Source of the DNA: Maricaulis sp048270095
GTDB lineage: Bacteria > Pseudomonadota > Alphaproteobacteria > Caulobacterales > Maricaulaceae
Reading direction: 5' to 3'
Assembly: GCF_048270095.1 (NCBI RefSeq)
Contig: NZ_JBLWTL010000014.1
Span: 10,803-74,802 of the forward strand
DNA: 64,000 nt
The notes beneath the pieces are model-generated. The model was not told where the DNA came from. It made no database searches and saw only the letters and a list, made by a program, of their open reading frames with translations. Below, piece after piece: positions 34,970 to 43,932 of this stretch (positions within the stretch are counted from its first letter, which is position 1; the number at the start of each line of letters is the position of its first letter). Made by a program: the position numbers and the translations under genes.

Positions 34970-35066
34970 TTTCTCTCCCGGGCGACCTCAAGGCCGCGTC
35001 AACTCTGAAGCTATGATGCCCGAGGGAGAGATTTTGGATGCAGGGAAAGTGTATGCCGGTATCCCG

Positions 35067-36467
35067 CTAGATGTGCAGCGCCTTGCCATAGGCGTCGAGA
35101 ACGCTCTCATGCATCATTTCCGACAAGGTCGGATGCGGGAAGACGGTGTGCATCAGCTCGGCCTCGGTCGTCTCCAGCTGGCGCGCAACAACATAGCCCT
35201 GGATCAGCTCGGTCACCTCGGACCCGATCATATGCGCGCCGAGCAATTCGCCGGTCTTGGCATCGAACACGGTCTTGACCAGGCCCTGATCATCGCCGAG
35301 CGCGATCGCCTTGCCATTGCCGACGAAGGGGAAGCGGCCGATTTTGACCTCATGCCCGGCCTCTTTGGCTTTCGCCTCGGTCAGACCAACGGAGGCGATC
35401 TGGGGATGGCAATAGGTACAGCCGGGGATGTTTTCGGTTTCAAAGGCGTGGACATCATTGCCGGCGATCTTCTCGACACAGACCACGCCCTCATGGCTGG
35501 CCTTGTGGGCGAGCCAGGGCGGTCCGGCAACATCGCCGATGGCGTAAAGCCCCTTGATATTGGTGCGGCCGAACCCGTCATTGACGACATGGCCGCGATC
35601 AATCTTCACGCCCAGGGTTTCCAGGCCGAGATTTTCGACATTGGCGGCGATACCGATGGCGAGAATGACTTTCTCGACCTCGACCACGCTAATGGCGCCT
35701 TTCGCGTCCTTGACGGAAACCTTGACCGATTTGGCGGTCTTTTCGAGTTTTTCGACCTGGGAGGAGAGCATCAGATTCATGCCCTGTTTCTTGAACGCCT
35801 TGGCCGCGAAGGCGGAGATTTCCGCATCCTCGACCGGCACAACCCGGTCCATCATCTCGACCACGGTGACGTCGGCACCCATGGTGCGGTAGAAGCTGGC
35901 GAATTCAATACCGATCGCGCCGGAACCGATCACCAGCAGGGATTTGGGCATGGAGGGCGGGGTCATGGCCTCGCGATAGGTCCAGATCTTGTCGCCATCG
36001 GGCTCCAGCCCGGCAGCGGGGACGGTGCGGGCGCGGGCACCGGTAGCGAGGATGACATGCTTGGCGGCGTAGCGGTCAGCGCCAACAATAACCGTCGGGG
36101 CGTCCTTGCCCTTGTCGAGCTTCGCTTCGCCCTTGATGACGGTGATCTTGTTCTTCTTCATCAACATCGCGATCCCGCCCGACAAGCGTCCGGCCACGCC
36201 GCGCGAGCGTTTGACGATGGCCTCGATGTCGAAACTGATCTTCTCCGCCTTCAGCCCGAAAGCCTCGGCATTGTGCATCAGGTGATAGACTTCCGAGGTG
36301 CGCAGCAACGCCTTGGTCGGGATACAGCCCCAATTGAGGCAGATGCCGCCAAGTTCCGAGCGTTCGATGATCGCGGTTTTCAGGCCGAGCTGACTTGCCC
36401 GGATTGCCGCAACATAGCCGCCCGGTCCGCTGCCGATCACGATGAGGTCGAAATTTTGATCGGTCAT
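35067..36467 (-). CDS. lpdA: Dihydrolipoyl dehydrogenase (E3)
   Basis: E3 reoxidises dihydrolipoyl groups of 2-oxoacid dehydrogenases using FAD and NAD+. ATG 36467 gives 466 residues. Visible: FAD motif GSGPGG (12-17), redox disulfide GGICLNWGC (Cys43-Cys48), NAD motif VIGSGAIGIEFA, the second FAD motif LYAIGDVAG, and the C-terminal HPTLSE with the catalytic His-Glu pair in HTVFPHPTLSE. It stands alone on its transcript, about 2.3 kb after pdhC, and most likely serves the pyruvate dehydrogenase encoded upstream. Confidence 0.96.
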   Translation of the reverse strand: MTDQNFDLIVIGSGPGGYVAAIRASQLGLKTAIIERSELGGICLNWGCIPTKALLRTSEVYHLMHNAEAFGLKAEKISFDIEAIVKRSRGVAGRLSGGIAMLMKKNKITVIKGEAKLDKGKDAPTVIVGADRYAAKHVILATGARARTVPAAGLEPDGDKIWTYREAMTPPSMPKSLLVIGSGAIGIEFASFYRTMGADVTVVEMMDRVVPVEDAEISAFAAKAFKKQGMNLMLSSQVEKLEKTAKSVKVSVKDAKGAISVVEVEKVILAIGIAANVENLGLETLGVKIDRGHVVNDGFGRTNIKGLYAIGDVAGPPWLAHKASHEGVVCVEKIAGNDVHAFETENIPGCTYCHPQIASVGLTEAKAKEAGHEVKIGRFPFVGNGKAIALGDDQGLVKTVFDAKTGELLGAHMIGSEVTELIQGYVVARQLETTEAELMHTVFPHPTLSEMMHESVLDAYGKALHI

Positions 36468-36578
36468 GCGCGGGCCTCTTTTATTCGCTAGCGAAGCAGC
36501 TGGGTATTCCAGGCTCACGGCGTATCATTTGACCGGCCCGGTTTCAATCTCGACCGATAGCCGCCGTGCGCGTTCGCC

Positions 36579-36950
36579 CTAGATATCCTCGATGGTCTGG
36601 GTCAGATCGCTGTCGGGGTTATCGCCAGTATTCACGATCCCGGCCTTTTCGAGCAACATGAGATGGACCTCGTCCGTCAGACAGACCGGCCGGTGGCGCA
36701 CGCCCTTGGGGATCACGCATAATTCACCAGGGCCGAGAATGACCGGATCCTGATCCTCAATCTCGATGCGCAGATTACCGCGGGTGACCAGGAAAAGCTC
36801 GTCGGCATCGAGATGGGCATGCCAGTCGAAGACCCCGGTCCCCTTGGCCAGCTTGACCTCGTAATTGTCGAGCCTGGCCACCCGTTTTGGAGCCCAGACA
36901 TCATCAAACAGGGCGTGCTTTGCCACCAGGGATATTGTTTCTACCGGCAT
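36579..36950 (-). CDS. Small single-domain cupin protein
   Basis: The 123-residue product is a small beta-barrel cupin. Motif 1 is seen as DWHAHLDADELFLVTRGNLRIE and motif 2 as LGPGELCVIPKGVRHRPVC, with His, His, Glu and His in metal-binding positions. Proteins of this size often act on small sugars or mannose-type substrates, or merely bind ligands; no substrate can be assigned. It lies between lpdA and a divergent oxygenase gene, with 111 bp on the lpdA side. Confidence 0.8.
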   Translation of the reverse strand: MPVETISLVAKHALFDDVWAPKRVARLDNYEVKLAKGTGVFDWHAHLDADELFLVTRGNLRIEIEDQDPVILGPGELCVIPKGVRHRPVCLTDEVHLMLLEKAGIVNTGDNPDSDLTQTIEDI

Positions 36951-37073
36951 CAGCCCCTCCGAGTCGTGTCTTGTTGCGCTACAATCCAGTGCGCCGCGCA
37001 GCTAGGCAAGCCGCGCGCTGTCACACATTTCGATTGACCATGATCTGGCGGGGGCCTAAGCGCCGCACTCTTT

Positions 37074-37772
37074 GTGATCGGACGCCTGACCTTGAGCCTG
37101 CACACCGTCATCCCCTCCGGCCTTCCCGCCTTTGATGCGGCGAGCCTGTGCGCCGACCTCACCCGTCAGGGCTGGTCCCGGCAATCGCTGATCGACATGC
37201 CCCTGCTCACAGCTCTGCGCGATGAAGCCGCAGCGCTCTGGCAGGCGGACGCGCTCAGCCGGGCCGGGATTGGCCGCGCCGGCGATCATGAACTGGTGCG
37301 CGAGATCCGGCGCGACAAAACACGCTGGTTTGACGGCCAGAGCCCTGCCCAGCGCGGTTGGCTCGATTTCGCCGAAAGCCTGCGCCTGCAGCTCAACCAG
37401 CGCCTGGCGCTCGGCCTGTTTGCCTTCGAGGCGCATTACGCCGTCTATGAGCCGGGGGGCTTCTACCGCAAGCATCTCGACAGTTTCCGCGGCGCGCGCA
37501 ATCGCATCCTGTCTTCGGTGCTCTATCTCAATGCGGGCTGGCAGACCGCCGATGGCGGCCTGTTGCGCCTCTATGACGAAGCCGATGACAGCGTGATCGC
37601 CGATATCGTGCCGGAATTCGGCACCTTCGCCGTCTTTCTCAGCGAGGAAATCCCGCACGAGGTCACCCCTGCCCTCGCCCCTCGCTTCTCCATTGCCGGC
37701 TGGCATCGCTGTAATGATCTGGGCCGTGCGCCGGCGCTGCAGACGAAAGTGCTGCCCCTCGCGCCGATCTAG
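37074..37772 (+). CDS. 2-oxoglutarate/Fe(II)-dependent oxygenase, prolyl-hydroxylase-like
   Basis: The 232-residue product has the double-stranded beta-helix signature of this superfamily: YEPGGFYRKHLDSF gives the HxD pair, PHEVTPALAPRFSIAGWHR the distal His and the 2-oxoglutarate-binding Arg, and RILSSVLYLNAGW and GGLLRLYDEAD are the typical strands. Closest in layout to bacterial prolyl 4-hydroxylase-like or PKHD enzymes; the substrate is unknown. The GTG start at 37074 has no clear ribosome-binding site, and a TTG six codons later is an alternative. Its stop overlaps the convergent thioesterase by 4 bases. Confidence 0.82.
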   Translation: MIGRLTLSLHTVIPSGLPAFDAASLCADLTRQGWSRQSLIDMPLLTALRDEAAALWQADALSRAGIGRAGDHELVREIRRDKTRWFDGQSPAQRGWLDFAESLRLQLNQRLALGLFAFEAHYAVYEPGGFYRKHLDSFRGARNRILSSVLYLNAGWQTADGGLLRLYDEADDSVIADIVPEFGTFAVFLSEEIPHEVTPALAPRFSIAGWHRCNDLGRAPALQTKVLPLAPI

Positions 37773-38551
37773 TCGAGCGGTTTGGCCGGGGTTGGGCGGC
37801 CGGCCTCGTCCAGCGCCACCATCACATATTCCGCCTCACCAACCAGACGGCGCTCACCGGTCATCAGGTTTTCCGCGTCAGCCCGCACGGCGACGCGCAT
37901 CGAGGTGCGCCCGACCGAGATCACCTGGCCGGTGACATCGAGCAATTCGCCCTCGAGCGTCGAAGCGATGAAATCAATCTTGTTCGACGCCGCCATGCCG
38001 ACCTGGCTGCGGGTGTGACGCGAGGCCGCGATCTGCGCCGCCTTACCCATCAGCGACATGGCATTGCCGCCGAGCAATTGACCCAGCGTATTGGTGTCGC
38101 CGGGAAAGACCAGTTCAAGGACACGCGCCGAACCCGCCGGCGAGGCTGCGAAATCGATCAGGCGGTCGGGGGCTGGCGGCAGGCGCGCCGGATTGGTCTT
38201 GCGGTCCTGGGCGACCATGGTGAAACCGCCCTGGGTACAGATATGGCGCTCACCGGTCGCCATATCCTCGGCCGAGAGCTCGACATCGACCACCAGCGAG
38301 GTGCGCCCGACCAGATTTACCCGTCCGGTCAACTCGATCAGATTACCGACAAACACCGGCGCGCGAAAATCGATCCGGTCGCACGAGGCCGTGACAAAAG
38401 GGCGCCGGGCATGGCGCGCCGCGACCAAGGACGCAATCTTGTCCATCTGCGCCATCGCGGCGCCGCCGAAATAACTGCCGAGATGATTGGCCTGGTGCGG
38501 CTGCACGAGGTCGACATGACGGATTTCGGCGAGATTGGCGGGCTGGGTCAT
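37769..38551 (-). CDS. Double-hotdog acyl-CoA thioesterase
   Basis: The 260-residue product holds two hotdog domains, residues about 8-120 and 140-250. Each has the pattern HLGSYFGGAAMAQMDKIAS / TLGQLLGGNAMSLMGKAAQ, followed by a D-R-I-D-F or N-K-I-D-F strand, as in acyl-CoA thioesterases of the BACH/YciA type. It hydrolyses acyl-CoA to free acid and CoA; chain length is unknown. It lies downstream of pdhC, separated by a large inverted-repeat structure that may isolate its expression. Confidence 0.86.
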   Translation of the reverse strand: MTQPANLAEIRHVDLVQPHQANHLGSYFGGAAMAQMDKIASLVAARHARRPFVTASCDRIDFRAPVFVGNLIELTGRVNLVGRTSLVVDVELSAEDMATGERHICTQGGFTMVAQDRKTNPARLPPAPDRLIDFAASPAGSARVLELVFPGDTNTLGQLLGGNAMSLMGKAAQIAASRHTRSQVGMAASNKIDFIASTLEGELLDVTGQVISVGRTSMRVAVRADAENLMTGERRLVGEAEYVMVALDEAGRPTPAKPLD

Positions 38552-38574
38552 GACGCTATCCTATTCCAAAATTA

Positions 38575-38764
38575 CGTTGTCATCCCTGACGGATGCCCCC
38601 GACTTGATCGGGGGCGGAGATCAGGGACCCAGAAACGCCAAGGCAAAGCCAGCTGGCTGGGCGGGCGAAATTCGGTGCGACGACATCTGGATCGCGATAC
38701 GTCGGGCGTCTGGGTCCCTGATCTGCGCCCCGCATTCGCGGGGCATCCGTCAGGGATGACAACG
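38575..38764. repeat. Inverted pair of about 58-bp palindromic repeat elements
   Basis: Two copies of one element face each other at 38575-38632 and 38708-38764. Both start or end with GTCATCCCTGACGGATGCCC and GATCAGGGACCCAGA words, and each contains its own inner hairpin (a CCCCCG/CGGGGG stem on the left, CCCCGC/GCGGGG on the right). Together they could form a large cruciform or RNA stem-loop around a 75-bp centre. It lies between pdhC and the thioesterase gene and looks like a REP-type dispersed repeat. Confidence 0.8.
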
Positions 38765-38789
38765 GTTTGTTTTGATGAGGGGTGGTGCC

Positions 38790-40106
38790 CTACATCAACA
38801 TCGTCATCGGATCTTCGACAAACGTCCTGAACGCCGCGATCCATTTCGCGCCCGTCGCACCATCCACAACGCGATGATCGCAGGTCAACGTCACCGTCAT
38901 CACGGTGGCAATCGCCAGCGCGCCGTTGGTGACCACCGGGCGCTGTTCGCCAGCGCCGACCGAGAGGATCATGCCCTGGGGCGGATTGATGATGGAGGAG
39001 AAGGACTGGATGCCGAACATGCCCAGATTGGACAGCGAGAAGGTGCCGCCCTGGAATTCTTCCGGCTTGAGCTTGCGGGTCCGCGCACGGGCCGCGAGAT
39101 CCTTGCTCTCGGCGGAGATTTCCACGAGGCCCTTGCGATCGGCGTCGAAAATGATCGGCGTGATCAGCCCGCCCTCGATCGCCACAGCCATGGAGACGTC
39201 GGCGTGCTTGTGCAGGGCGATACGGCCATCCTCGATCCAGGAGGCATTGGCGGCCGGCACTTTTTTGAGTGCCAGGCCGGCCGCCTTGATCAGGATATCA
39301 TTGACCGAAACCTTGACGCCCTCGCCGGCCGCTTCATTGATCCGCTTGCGGAAATCGAGCAGGCCGTCAATGCGGCAATCGACGTTGAGCGGAAAGTGCG
39401 GGATATCGCGGAAGCTTTCCGACAGGCGCTTGGCAGCGATCTTGGTGATCCCATCGGCCTTGACCACCTCATAGCGATCCGCGGCAATGCCATAGCGGGC
39501 CAGTGGTGCGTCGTGGTCAATCTCGACCGGGGCTGATGCGGGCGCGGACGCCGTCGCTGGCTCGGCGCCCGGCTGGGCATTCTCGACATCGCGCTTGACG
39601 ATACGGCCATGCGGGCCGGAGCCTTTGATCGAGCTCAGGTCCAGGCCCTTGTCGGCGGCGATGCGTTTGGCGAGCGGGGAGGCCTTGAGACGGTCGCCCC
39701 CATCGGCGGCTTTGCCGCCACTTCCCCCGCTCACGGGGGAAGATACCGGCTCGGCAGGCTTTTCTGCCTGGCTTGCCGGGGCACGATCAGCGAAGCTTGT
39801 GGAGGCGGTTTTGGCCTCAGGCGCAGCCGGCGCTGGCGCCTTGTCCAGCGCGCTTTTGTCTTCGCCGTCTTCCAGCAGAATAGCGATCACGGCATTGACC
39901 TTGACGCCTTCCGTGCCTTCCTCGACCAGGATCTTGCCAATCACGCCTTCATCGACGGCCTCGACTTCCATCGTCGCCTTGTCGGTCTCGATCTCGGCCA
40001 GCACCATGCCGCTCTCGATCTTGTCGCCCTCTTTGACATGCCATTTGGCAAGAATGCCCTCTTCCATCGTCGGAGACAGGGCGGGCATGGTGATTTCGAT
40101 CGACAT
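38790..40106 (-). CDS. pdhC: Pyruvate dehydrogenase E2, dihydrolipoyllysine acetyltransferase
   Basis: E2 transfers acetyl groups from lipoamide to CoA and forms the complex core. The 438-residue product has one N-terminal lipoyl domain with ETDKATMEVEA (lipoyl Lys about 43), an Ala/Pro linker, a peripheral-subunit-binding domain (ASPLAKRIAADKGLDLSSIKG, about 140-175) and a C-terminal acyltransferase domain ending with the catalytic TCDHRVVDGATGA. It is the third pdh gene of the operon. Two small genes lie between it and pdhB, an arrangement not seen in most relatives I know. Confidence 0.95.
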   Translation of the reverse strand: MSIEITMPALSPTMEEGILAKWHVKEGDKIESGMVLAEIETDKATMEVEAVDEGVIGKILVEEGTEGVKVNAVIAILLEDGEDKSALDKAPAPAAPEAKTASTSFADRAPASQAEKPAEPVSSPVSGGSGGKAADGGDRLKASPLAKRIAADKGLDLSSIKGSGPHGRIVKRDVENAQPGAEPATASAPASAPVEIDHDAPLARYGIAADRYEVVKADGITKIAAKRLSESFRDIPHFPLNVDCRIDGLLDFRKRINEAAGEGVKVSVNDILIKAAGLALKKVPAANASWIEDGRIALHKHADVSMAVAIEGGLITPIIFDADRKGLVEISAESKDLAARARTRKLKPEEFQGGTFSLSNLGMFGIQSFSSIINPPQGMILSVGAGEQRPVVTNGALAIATVMTVTLTCDHRVVDGATGAKWIAAFRTFVEDPMTMLM

Positions 40107-40121
40107 GATTAGATCCTCGCC

Positions 40122-40544
40122 TCAGGCGTCATTGGCTTGGTTGGGGGGCAGGTCGGGATTGATGCTGGCGGCATTGGCTTCCCAATTGGCGCCGTCGAAT
40201 TCCTGGAAACGCGGCAGCAGGCCGGCATCCTTGTCGAAACAACGCAGATTGGCCGACCAGTCATCGGGATGCGAACGCGGTACGTTGAAGGCTTCCACAC
40301 CGCACTGGCGGCAGAAATAATGCTTCGCCTGGCCGGTATTGAAACGGTATTCGGTCAGCATGTCCTCGCCCTGGGTGATGCGGAAATCCGCGCCCGGCAC
40401 GATGACATGGATAAAGCCGGTCTTGGCGCAAATCGAACAATTGCACGACAATGCCACGACATTATCCGGCAATTGCGCGCCAAAACGCACGGCGCCGCAA
40501 TGACAGCCGCCATGGCGGACGGATTTGGGTTGGGCGTTGGTCAT
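40122..40544 (-). CDS. GFA-family zinc protein, glutathione-dependent formaldehyde-activating-like
   Basis: The 140-residue product carries the GFA zinc motifs: GGCHCGAVRF at the N-terminus, CNCSIC in the middle (residues about 34-39) and FCRQCGVEAF with a late Cys. Founding members bind glutathione adducts of formaldehyde, but most homologues have no proven activity. The start overlaps the stop of the preceding uncharacterised gene (ATGA), and 15 bp separate it from pdhC, so it is inside the pdh operon. Confidence 0.85.
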   Translation of the reverse strand: MTNAQPKSVRHGGCHCGAVRFGAQLPDNVVALSCNCSICAKTGFIHVIVPGADFRITQGEDMLTEYRFNTGQAKHYFCRQCGVEAFNVPRSHPDDWSANLRCFDKDAGLLPRFQEFDGANWEANAASINPDLPPNQANDA

Positions 40545-40951
40545 CTAGTCGAAACCTCGACCTGCGGCGCGCCTCTGCTCACAAAGCGCAAATGCCACTC
40601 CATCGCTGAGAGCTGGTACGCGTGCAGATCACTATAATCGGACGCCACGCTCGGAAAATTGGTCCCGATCTGGTTGCCTACACCACCGACGGTTCGGTCA
40701 TCGCCCCCTGCCTTCATTTTCGCCTGATACTCATGTTGCAGGCCTGAATACGCTTCCGCAAACTCGTCGGCGATGGAGAAATAGACGGGAGCGAATCGAA
40801 TCCTGCGGATTTCGGTGCCGCCAGGTACGTGCAGGGCGAGTTCCATCATCGAGCCGTCCATCCGGGTTTCGTCCAATCGCCAGTTTACGCCCGGACGCAG
40901 AAGGTCGCGGGGGTCGGACAATCCAGCAGATCGAAAGACCCTATCCCACAT
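40541..40951 (-). CDS. Uncharacterised protein within the pdh operon
   Basis: No family is recognised. The 136-residue product has no signal peptide or membrane helix; it is mixed alpha/beta with an aromatic-rich end (SDLHAYQLSAMEWHLRFV). The start overlaps the last 11 bases of pdhB and its stop overlaps the GFA gene, which makes it very likely a real, coupled gene. A stress, repair or assembly role for the dehydrogenase would be speculation. Confidence 0.6.
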   Translation of the reverse strand: MWDRVFRSAGLSDPRDLLRPGVNWRLDETRMDGSMMELALHVPGGTEIRRIRFAPVYFSIADEFAEAYSGLQHEYQAKMKAGGDDRTVGGVGNQIGTNFPSVASDYSDLHAYQLSAMEWHLRFVSRGAPQVEVSTR

Positions 40952-42317
40952 AACAAACGGCCCTCACCGCCTGCACAATGTCATCGACGCCCGGCAGCGA
41001 CAGCTTTTCCAGATTGCCGGCATAGGGCAAAGGCACGTCTTTCTGGTGGACGCGCGCGGGCGGGGCGTCGAGATAATCGAAGGCTTCGGCGGTGACGACG
41101 GCAGCGATTTCGGCGCCGACGCCCATCCGGCCCCAGCCCTCTTCGGCGCAGACGATGCGATTGGTCTTCTTGACGCTGGCGACCACGGTGTCGGTGTCGA
41201 GCGGACGCAAGGTGCGCAGATCGATCACTTCGGCGGAAATGCCCTCATCGGCCAGGATCTCGGCGGCCTTGAGCGCGAACCCAACCATGCGGCTGTGCGC
41301 GGTGATAGTGACGTCGGTCCCCTCGCGGCGGACCTTGGCCTTGCCGATCGGCACGATCCAGTCCTCGACGTCGGGCACATCAAAGCTTTCGCCATAGATC
41401 ATTTCATGCTCGAGGAAGACGACCGGATTGGGATCGCGGATTGCGGCTTTGAGCAGGCCCTTGGCGTCGGCGGCATCATAGGGCGCAACGACTTTCAGGC
41501 CGGGCACATTGGCATACCAGGACGAGTAATCATGGCTGTGCTGGGCGCCCACGCGTGATGCCGCACCATTGGGCCCGCGGAACACAATCGGACAGCCCAT
41601 CTGGCCGCCGGACATATAGAGCGTCTTGGCGGCGGAATTGATGATGTGGTCAATCGCCTGCATGGCGAAATTGAAGGTCATGAATTCAACCACGGGGCGA
41701 AGACCGTTAAAGGCCGCGCCGACGCCGAGACCGGCAAAGCCATGCTCGGTGATCGGCGTGTCGACGACACGCCGCGCGCCAAACTCGTCGAGCAGGCCGC
41801 GCGTGACCTTGTAGGCGCCCTGGTATTCAGCCACTTCCTCGCCCATCACGAAGACGGTGTCGTCGCGGCGCATTTCCTCGGCCATGGCGTCGCGCAGGGC
41901 GTCGCGGACCGTGGTCGAGACCATCTTGGTGCCGGCGGGGATTTCGGGATCGTTCATCGCAGGCGCGGGCGTCGCGGCCGGTTTTGGCGCGGCGTCGGCC
42001 TTGGCCTCGGGCTTCGCGGCCGCAGGCGCTTCGTCCTTGGCAGCCGGCGCCGCCTCGACCGCGCCCGCATCCTCGCCCTCTTCGGCCAGGATCGCGATCA
42101 CGGCATTGACCTTCACATTCTCGGTGCCCTCGGCGACGAGAAGCTTGGCGACCACGCCTTCCTCGACCGCCTCGACTTCCATCGTCGCCTTGTCGGTCTC
42201 GATCTCGGCGATCACCATGCCGGAGGTGACACTGTCACCCTCCTTGATATTCCATTTGGCCAGCGTGCCCTCTTCCATGGTTGGCGAAAGGGCGGGCATG
42301 AGGATTTCAATCGACAT
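40941..42317 (-). CDS. pdhB: Pyruvate dehydrogenase E1 beta subunit with N-terminal lipoyl domain
   Basis: E1 beta contributes to the thiamine diphosphate active site that decarboxylates pyruvate. The 458-residue chain begins with a complete lipoyl domain (ETDKATMEVEA, about residues 38-48), then an Ala/Pro linker, and from about 130 the transketolase-like beta subunit (GEEVAEYQGAYKVTRGLLDEFG, HSHDYSSWYANVPGLKV). A lipoyl domain fused to E1 beta is a known trait of several alphaproteobacteria. It lies in the order pdhA-NTF2-like-pdhB-two small genes-pdhC. Confidence 0.95.
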   Translation of the reverse strand: MSIEILMPALSPTMEEGTLAKWNIKEGDSVTSGMVIAEIETDKATMEVEAVEEGVVAKLLVAEGTENVKVNAVIAILAEEGEDAGAVEAAPAAKDEAPAAAKPEAKADAAPKPAATPAPAMNDPEIPAGTKMVSTTVRDALRDAMAEEMRRDDTVFVMGEEVAEYQGAYKVTRGLLDEFGARRVVDTPITEHGFAGLGVGAAFNGLRPVVEFMTFNFAMQAIDHIINSAAKTLYMSGGQMGCPIVFRGPNGAASRVGAQHSHDYSSWYANVPGLKVVAPYDAADAKGLLKAAIRDPNPVVFLEHEMIYGESFDVPDVEDWIVPIGKAKVRREGTDVTITAHSRMVGFALKAAEILADEGISAEVIDLRTLRPLDTDTVVASVKKTNRIVCAEEGWGRMGVGAEIAAVVTAEAFDYLDAPPARVHQKDVPLPYAGNLEKLSLPGVDDIVQAVRAVCYVG

Positions 42318-42355
42318 CGGTCAATTCCTGTCAAAGCTCAGAACGGGCGAGGCGC

Positions 42356-42772
42356 TCAACTATTGGCCGCTTCCGGCTGGTAGCGCAGGGCGTGCTCGCG
42401 CATGCGTGTGGCAAATTCGATCAGCGTGTTGAGCGGACGGATCAACACTTCGATGCGGCACATCCGGCCCTCATCATCAACGGTAATCCGGTCGATCCCG
42501 AGCAGGCCCTTGCCGTCGACGGTGCCGGTAAATTCGAGGATGAGCATATTCCCGTCGACCCATTGCTTGCGGTAGTCGAAATCCTCGACGATCGAGATCA
42601 CCCCCATCAGGATGTGCAACAGGTAGTGCTTGTCACTGGACGGCTTCCAGACCACCGGCGAATGCAATTCACAGCCCTCGGCGATGATGGAGTCGAGCAG
42701 GTCGCGATCGCGGTTGCGCACGGCCGTGTGCCAGTTTTCGAGAAAGTGCTTCACTTGCGGGGTCATGCTCAC
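42356..42772 (-). CDS. NTF2-like (SnoaL-type) protein within the pdh operon
   Basis: The 138-residue product resembles the nuclear-transport-factor-2 fold: an N-terminal helix (FLENWHTAVRNRDRDLLDSI), CELHSPVVWKP, a hydrophobic pocket strand and a C-terminal strand (ITVDDEGRMCRIEVLIRPL). The family includes small-molecule-binding proteins and hydroxysteroid isomerases, and no specific activity can be inferred. A GTG at 42772 overlaps the pdhA stop; an ATG two codons later is an alternative start. It is coupled to pdhA and pdhB. Confidence 0.75.
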   Translation of the reverse strand: MSMTPQVKHFLENWHTAVRNRDRDLLDSIIAEGCELHSPVVWKPSSDKHYLLHILMGVISIVEDFDYRKQWVDGNMLILEFTGTVDGKGLLGIDRITVDDEGRMCRIEVLIRPLNTLIEFATRMREHALRYQPEAANS

Positions 42773-43773
42773 GCCTCCAGCAATACGTCGGTGTAGAGCT
42801 CGGCCGGATCGGGTTCCGGCGAGGTCTTGGCGAATTCGGCGGCGGCATTGACCACGGCCTTCGCCTCCTTGTCGATCGCCTTGAGATCATCCTCAGATGC
42901 ATGGCCGCCTTCGACCAGGCGTTTGCGGATCAGATCGATCGGGTCATGGTGCGAGCGGATATCGTCGACTTCCTCACGCGTGCGGTATTTGGCCGGGTCC
43001 GACATGGAGTGGCCGCGATAGCGATAGGTCTTCATCTCGAGAATGACCGGGCCCTCGCCGGAGCGGGCATGCTCGACTGCCTTTTCAGCGGCGGCACGCA
43101 CGGCCTCGACATCCATGCCGTCGACCTCAAACCCGGGGATGCCGAACGAGGCGCCGCGCTTGTGCAGCTTGGTCTCCGAGGAGGCGCGGCCAACCGAAGT
43201 CCCCATGGCATACTGGTTGTTCTCGATCACATACACGACCGGCAGCCGCCAGAGCTGGGCCATGTTGAAACTTTCATAGACCTGACCCTGGTTGGCGGCA
43301 CCATCACCGAAATAGGCGACCGAGATCTTGCCATTATCCTTGTAGCGATCCGCAAACCCGAGACCGGTACCCAGCGCCACCTGGGCGCCGACAATGCCAT
43401 GACCGCCATAGAAATGCTTCTCGCGCGAGAACATGTGCATCGAGCCGCCCTTGCCGCGCGAATAGCCGCCCTCGCGCCCGGTCAGTTCAGCCATGACGCC
43501 GTTTGGATCCATGCCGCAGGCGAGCATATGGGCGTGGTCGCGATAGCCGGTGATGACCTGGTCGCCCTCTTCGAGCGCCGCCTGGACACCGACGACGACG
43601 GCTTCCTGGCCGATATACAAGTGGCAGAAACCGGCGATCAGGCCCATGCCGTAGAGCTGGCCGGCCTTTTCCTCGAAACGCCGCATCATCAGCATTTCGG
43701 AATAGTATTTCAGCAGCTGATCCTTGCCGGCGGCTTGAACGGTCGTTTTGGTGGTTTTGCGCTTGGCAGCCAT
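42769..43773 (-). CDS. pdhA: Pyruvate dehydrogenase E1 alpha subunit
   Basis: E1 alpha forms the thiamine diphosphate site that decarboxylates pyruvate and reductively acetylates lipoamide. The 334-residue product includes the TPP-binding motif GDGAANQGQVYESFNMA (GDG...NN-type), the VYVIENNQYAMGTS segment, the phosphorylation-loop-like YRGHSMSDPAKYRTREE, and an N-terminal KTTVQ basic tail. It is the first gene of the pdh operon. A hairpin repeat lies about 160-290 bp upstream of its start. Confidence 0.96.
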   Translation of the reverse strand: MAAKRKTTKTTVQAAGKDQLLKYYSEMLMMRRFEEKAGQLYGMGLIAGFCHLYIGQEAVVVGVQAALEEGDQVITGYRDHAHMLACGMDPNGVMAELTGREGGYSRGKGGSMHMFSREKHFYGGHGIVGAQVALGTGLGFADRYKDNGKISVAYFGDGAANQGQVYESFNMAQLWRLPVVYVIENNQYAMGTSVGRASSETKLHKRGASFGIPGFEVDGMDVEAVRAAAEKAVEHARSGEGPVILEMKTYRYRGHSMSDPAKYRTREEVDDIRSHHDPIDLIRKRLVEGGHASEDDLKAIDKEAKAVVNAAAEFAKTSPEPDPAELYTDVLLEA

Positions 43774-43932
43774 TCATTCGTACACGAAACAAATGTTCCG
43801 CGCTCCTCTGTATCGCTCTCGCCATGTATCAGATACCCCCGGTCCGGGGCAAGCCGCGCCGCGACATCTCGCCAGTGCGGGGAAAGCGACGGGGGACACG
43901 TCGCCACAACAACACCCTTGCGCCCGTCATCC

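Noticed and set aside
34911..36491. A 526-codon open frame opposite lpdA
   Set aside because: It mirrors a gene with all dihydrolipoyl dehydrogenase motifs and has no independent evidence.
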